This document shows, piece by piece, positions 6,151 to 8,719 of a DNA stretch of 8,719 nucleotides. Every line of letters starts with the position of its first letter. Position 1 is the stretch's first letter. The notes under the pieces were generated by a model, which was not told the DNA's origin, ran no database searches, and was given only the letters and a program-made list of their open reading frames with translations. Origin of the DNA: an uncultured Burkholderiales bacterium (GTDB lineage: Bacteria > Pseudomonadota > Gammaproteobacteria > Burkholderiales > Burkholderiaceae_D). The DNA is taken from positions 1-8,719 of the forward strand of contig CALMOR010000224.1 in NCBI GenBank assembly GCA_937872165.1. The letters are read 5' to 3'. The translations under genes and the position numbers were made by a program.

Positions 6151-7965
6151 TCACGGCGCCAACACCTTTCGTTGTTCCTCACCGTCGACTTCGACGTAGG
6201 GCCACCAGTTCTGCAGGAGCGGGTGGCGGTGATAACCGTGCACCCAAGGCTGCATGAGGTCGGTGTAGATGCGATGCACACCGAGCTTCCACGGCGCATA
6301 CGCGAGGAAGAGCTTGTTCATCCGCAGGTAGATCGCGTTGCGCTCGGGACCGTTCGGCAACCGCTTGGTCTCCTCGTAGAGCCGGTCGTATTCGGGCAGC
6401 CTGAAGCGCGAGTGATTGATCTGCCCGATGCCGCCGCCGTAGAGCGTTCCCATGAAACTGTCGGCGTCGGGAATGGTGGCCGACCACGCCAGGCCCCACA
6501 TCATCAGCTGTCCCGCCTTCGACTGCTTGAGGAGTTCGGGGAACTGCTGCTTCTTGACGATGATGCGGACGCCGATCGCGTCCATGTCCTTCTTCCACAG
6601 CTCGTCCATCTCCTTGTAGACCTGCGTCGGCTGCGAGTAGCGCTCGATGACCATCGGGCTGCCGTCGGGCAGTTCGCGATAGCCGTCGCCGTCGCGATCG
6701 ACATAGCCGTAGAGGTCGAGCAGCGCACGGGCCTTCGCCGGATCGTGGTCGGGACCGATGCTGCGGAAGTCCGCGTCGTAGCCGTCGACGCCGGGACCGA
6801 TCGGCGTCTGCGCCGGGATCGCCTGGTTGCGCCGGAGCACGCGGATCTCTTCGGCCGTGTCGTAGCCGAGGCTGATGGCCCTGCGCAACGCGACCTTCTC
6901 GGGCGTATAGCCGCCGACGATCGGATTTTCCATCGCGAAGTAGGTGAAGGTCACCTCGGCTCCGGGGTTGCGATCGATCCAGATGCCGCGCTTGGCGAGG
7001 TTCGGTGCCACCCGGTTGTTCGGAATCGCGACGTTGGCGAATTCCTCGGGCAGGCGTTCGATGAAGTCGGCCTCGTCGTTCAGGAACGAGAGCCAGCGTG
7101 GCTGCGCCTGTTCGATGATGCTGATCTCGACGCGCGGCGTCAGCGGCAGCTTGCGACCTTTCATGCGGGCATAGATGGCCTGGGCCGCTGCATCGTCGGG
7201 CGCGGGCGACGCCTCGTAGTAACGGGCCCGGTAAGCGGGATTGGCGAGCATCGTCACGTGCGACGACCGTCTCCATTCGCCGAGCACGTAGGGACCCGTG
7301 CCCACCGGATGTTCCATGATCTTCTCGGCCTGCGCCTCGACGACCTCGCGCGCGACCGCGCACGAGACGAAGCAGTAGGTCAGCACGTGGATGAAGTTGT
7401 AGTTGGGCTTGCTGAGCCTGATCTGCATCGTGTAGCGATCGAGCGTCCTCAAGCCGGGGACCACGCTGTCGTAATCGAAGCGGGCACCGTTCAGCGCCTT
7501 CTCGCGCTCTTCGTCCATGCCGACGATGAAGCCTTCGACGTTGTAGAGCTGGGGCGATTTCCATCTCGGGTCGTACACGCGCTTGATGCTGTAGACGTAG
7601 TCGGCCGCGGTCAGCTCGCGCGGCTTGCCGCGGAACGCGGGGTCGTCGGTGAAGAAGATGCCCTTCCTGATCTTCAACGTCCACGTCAGCCCGTCGGGCG
7701 AGACCTCGGGCAGCGCCTCCGCGGTGTTCGGGATCACCTTGACCGGCCGGGCGAGGTAGTCGTAGGTGAGCGGGGTCTCGTAGATGTTGGAAGTCAGGAA
7801 GCTCGAATACAGGTCGCTCAGTTCCTGCGGATCGAAGCCCGTCTCCGCGATCGGGAAGGCATAGCGCAGGACACCCGGCGTGCCCGGGGCGTCGGCCGCC
7901 CCGGCGGCGACCGGCATCGTCGCTACGACGATGCCGACGAGGAGGGATGCCGCGATTGGCTTCAT
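6151..7965 (-). CDS. periplasmic solute-binding protein, family 5 (peptide/oligopeptide-type ABC importer)
   Basis: This 604-residue exported protein has a signal peptide (residues 1-23, MKPIAASLLV to AGA|AD) and the full SBP_bac_5 fold: LRYAFPIAETGFDPQ near the start, TAEALPEVSPDGLTWTLKIRKGIFFTDDP (81-109), LTAADYVYSIKRVYDP (118-132), EHPVGTGPYVLGEW (218-231) and the C-terminal YLRMNKLFLAYAPWK region. It delivers ligand to a membrane permease such as the one divergently encoded at 8168. Ligands of this family include peptides, nickel, heme and sugars; the sequence does not show which applies. It belongs to a subgroup longer than typical DppA/OppA (~540). Oddities are an EF-hand-like loop (Asp423, Asp425, Asp427, Glu431, Asp434) and a CxxxC pair (Cys198, Cys202). 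I chose 7965 because it starts the signal peptide; the RBS is weak (GAAGA). Confidence 0.92.
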   Translation of the reverse strand: MKPIAASLLVGIVVATMPVAAGAADAPGTPGVLRYAFPIAETGFDPQELSDLYSSFLTSNIYETPLTYDYLARPVKVIPNTAEALPEVSPDGLTWTLKIRKGIFFTDDPAFRGKPRELTAADYVYSIKRVYDPRWKSPQLYNVEGFIVGMDEEREKALNGARFDYDSVVPGLRTLDRYTMQIRLSKPNYNFIHVLTYCFVSCAVAREVVEAQAEKIMEHPVGTGPYVLGEWRRSSHVTMLANPAYRARYYEASPAPDDAAAQAIYARMKGRKLPLTPRVEISIIEQAQPRWLSFLNDEADFIERLPEEFANVAIPNNRVAPNLAKRGIWIDRNPGAEVTFTYFAMENPIVGGYTPEKVALRRAISLGYDTAEEIRVLRRNQAIPAQTPIGPGVDGYDADFRSIGPDHDPAKARALLDLYGYVDRDGDGYRELPDGSPMVIERYSQPTQVYKEMDELWKKDMDAIGVRIIVKKQQFPELLKQSKAGQLMMWGLAWSATIPDADSFMGTLYGGGIGQINHSRFRLPEYDRLYEETKRLPNGPERNAIYLRMNKLFLAYAPWKLGVHRIYTDLMQPWVHGYHRHPLLQNWWPYVEVDGEEQRKVLAP

Positions 7966-7991
7966 GACGGGTCTTCGAGGGCGGAAGGCCG

Positions 7992-7997
7992 ATTGTA
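7992..7997 (-). promoter_or_regulatory. -10-like box TACAAT facing the solute-binding protein gene
   Basis: On the minus strand the sequence GCTACAATC contains TACAAT, a 5/6 match to TATAAT, one of the few AT-rich spots in this GC-rich gap. Transcription would begin near 7985, leaving a leader of about 20 nt. No recognisable -35 box lies 15-19 bases upstream; that position is filled by the inverted repeat at 8013-8038, which suggests an activator-dependent or repressed promoter. This is an inference only. Confidence 0.4.
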
Positions 7998-8012
7998 GCG
8001 AGCGCGCATCCC

Positions 8013-8038
8013 GCGACGCCGCGGTGTCGCGGCGTCGC
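8013..8038. repeat. perfect 11-bp inverted repeat in the divergent gap
   Basis: GCGACGCCGCG (8013-8023) and CGCGGCGTCGC (8028-8038) are exact reverse complements around a GTGT centre. There is no adjacent T-tract, so it is not an intrinsic terminator. It lies at about -28 to -53 relative to the inferred start of the solute-binding protein gene and about 55-80 bases upstream of the inferred permease start, where an operator would sit. GC-rich DNA makes such palindromes more common by chance. Confidence 0.6.
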
Positions 8039-8080
8039 ATCACCGGGCGCGCCGCCCGCGCCGACCGGGCTTTCGCGGGG

Positions 8081-8086
8081 CATAAT
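8081..8086 (+). promoter_or_regulatory. -10-like box CATAAT facing the permease gene
   Basis: CATAAT matches TATAAT at 5 of 6 positions within a very GC-rich stretch. Transcription would start near 8093, with a leader of about 75 nt before the GTG at 8168. No good -35 box is seen at the right distance. Confidence 0.35.
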
Positions 8087-8108
8087 CGTCGCGCCCTCCG
8101 GACCGCGC

Positions 8109-8135
8109 ATGGTCGCGTTCCGCCGGCGCGTCCAT
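8109..8135. repeat. imperfect inverted repeat in the permease leader
   Basis: ATGGtCGCG (8109-8117) and CGCGtCCAT (8127-8135) pair at 8 of 9 positions (one T/T mismatch) around a 9-nt centre. It could be an RNA hairpin in the 5' leader of the permease transcript, a protein-binding site, or chance. Confidence 0.4.
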
Positions 8136-8167
8136 CGTCGCCTGCCACCGCGCGGATTCATCGACCC

Positions 8168-8719
8168 GTGTTCGCCTATCTCGTCCGTCGCATCTGGCAG
8201 ATCGTCCCGACGCTGGTCGGCGTGATCCTCCTCGTGTTCTTCCTCTTCAACGCGGTCGGCGGCGATCCGGCGCAGCAACTCACCGGGCTGATCTCGAACC
8301 CCGCGCAGATCGTGGCGATCCGCAAGGAGCTCGGGCTCGACCTGCCCGCGTGGCAGCAGCTCTGGATCTTCGTCAGGCAGGTCGCGACCTTCGACTTCGG
8401 CAACAGCTGGGCGACCAACGAATCGGTGTCGCACATCTTCGCGACGCGACTGCCCGCGACGCTGACGATCATGGTGCCGGTGCTGCTGTTGGAGACCGGA
8501 CTCGGCGTCGTCTTCGCGCTCGCGGTCGCCGCGGTGCGCGGCTCGCTGACCGACCGCACGATCATGATCCTCTGCACGGTGGCGGTCTCGATCAGCTTCC
8601 TCGTCTACATCATCGTCTTCCAGTGGCTGTTCGCGTTCCAGCTCGGATGGTTCCCGGTCCAGGGATGGAGCAGCAGCACGCTGACCAACCTCGTCAAGTA
8701 CGCGCCGCTGCCGGTCGCG
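8168..8719 (+). CDS. ABC transporter permease, DppB/OppB family, N-terminal part (3' truncated by window)
   Basis: This is the membrane subunit of a peptide/oligopeptide-type ABC importer; 184 residues are visible and the frame is open to the last base. It begins with GTG at 8168 followed by FAYLVRRIWQIVPTLVGVI, the classic DppB/OppB N-terminus with a first transmembrane helix (~residues 9-30). A periplasmic stretch follows (GGDPAQQLTG, then a KELGLDLPAWQQLWIFVRQ segment and FDFGNSW), then helix two (~99-123, beginning after RLPATLTI) and helix three (~133-158). The cytoplasmic EAA loop that contacts the ATPase is not yet reached. The GTG start is set by the conserved N-terminus, since no strong RBS is present. 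It is transcribed away from the solute-binding protein gene, with which it probably forms one transporter; a second permease and ATPases would be expected beyond the window. Confidence 0.93.
   Translation, partial: MFAYLVRRIWQIVPTLVGVILLVFFLFNAVGGDPAQQLTGLISNPAQIVAIRKELGLDLPAWQQLWIFVRQVATFDFGNSWATNESVSHIFATRLPATLTIMVPVLLLETGLGVVFALAVAAVRGSLTDRTIMILCTVAVSISFLVYIIVFQWLFAFQLGWFPVQGWSSSTLTNLVKYAPLPVA

Noticed and set aside
5927..6154. In-frame N-terminal extension of the OmpA-family gene up to 6154
   Set aside because: The extension is Arg/Ala-rich and unlike any barrel protein, while the start at 5926 directly opens a good signal peptide. This 224-nt gap shows no convincing promoter pair, hairpin terminator or small gene.
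7966..8148. In-frame N-terminal extension of the solute-binding protein up to 8148
   Set aside because: It would bury the signal peptide behind 61 Arg-rich residues and run through the divergent promoter region.
8109..8225. Small 38-codon frame from ATG 8109 overlapping the permease start
   Set aside because: It has no ribosome site and an Arg/Ser-rich product, and it runs in another frame into the conserved permease N-terminus. A leader peptide cannot be excluded but is not supported.
6109..8434. Very long open frames overlapping the solute-binding protein gene (629 codons on + at 6109-7998, 751 codons on - at 6179-8434)
   Set aside because: They lie over a gene with clear homology motifs and read as Arg/Ala/Gly/Asp-rich sequence without any family motif. 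In GC-rich DNA stops are rare in the alternative frames.
1..8719. Mobile elements, CRISPR arrays, tRNA/rRNA genes, toxin-antitoxin or defence modules
   Set aside because: I looked for repeats, transposase motifs, tRNA-like folds and unassigned small gene pairs. Nothing fits, and nearly all bases belong to recognisable chromosomal genes of one composition.

Overview
The window is high-GC DNA (roughly two thirds G+C by eye, with strong G/C preference at third codon positions). It most likely comes from a betaproteobacterium. That placement rests on the styles of the OmpA-family protein, the family-5 solute-binding protein and the short PAS/LuxR-type regulator, and it is an inference rather than a measurement. 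Nothing in it looks like a phage, plasmid, insertion sequence, CRISPR array or RNA gene. It reads as an ordinary, densely coding chromosomal segment, and I found no clear sign of a novel system.

Left part (1-1451, + strand): the C-terminal third of ispD (isoprenoid precursor synthesis) is followed after 7 nt by a complete pncB (nicotinate phosphoribosyltransferase, NAD salvage). A C-rich, G-poor gap (1452-1572) follows and may hold a Rho-dependent stop.

Middle part (1579-4846, + strand): a 250-residue regulator with a PAS-like sensor region and a LuxR-type helix-turn-helix, then an ion-transporter-superfamily membrane protein of the sodium:proton antiporter / putative citrate transporter type, then an NAD(P)-dependent D-2-hydroxyacid dehydrogenase. 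The last two are 31 nt apart and may be co-transcribed. A perfect 9-bp hairpin (4854-4876) sits between the dehydrogenase and the gene converging on it.

Right part (4895-8719): on the minus strand, an OmpA-family outer-membrane protein (beta-barrel, proline-rich hinge, peptidoglycan-binding domain) and, upstream of it, a large periplasmic family-5 solute-binding protein. Divergent from the latter, on the + strand, begins a DppB/OppB-type ABC permease that runs off the window end. The ~200-bp divergent gap (7966-8167) has a -10-like box facing each way and two inverted repeats. It is the most interesting non-coding stretch here, as a candidate control region for a peptide/oligopeptide-type importer whose binding protein and membrane subunit are transcribed in opposite directions.
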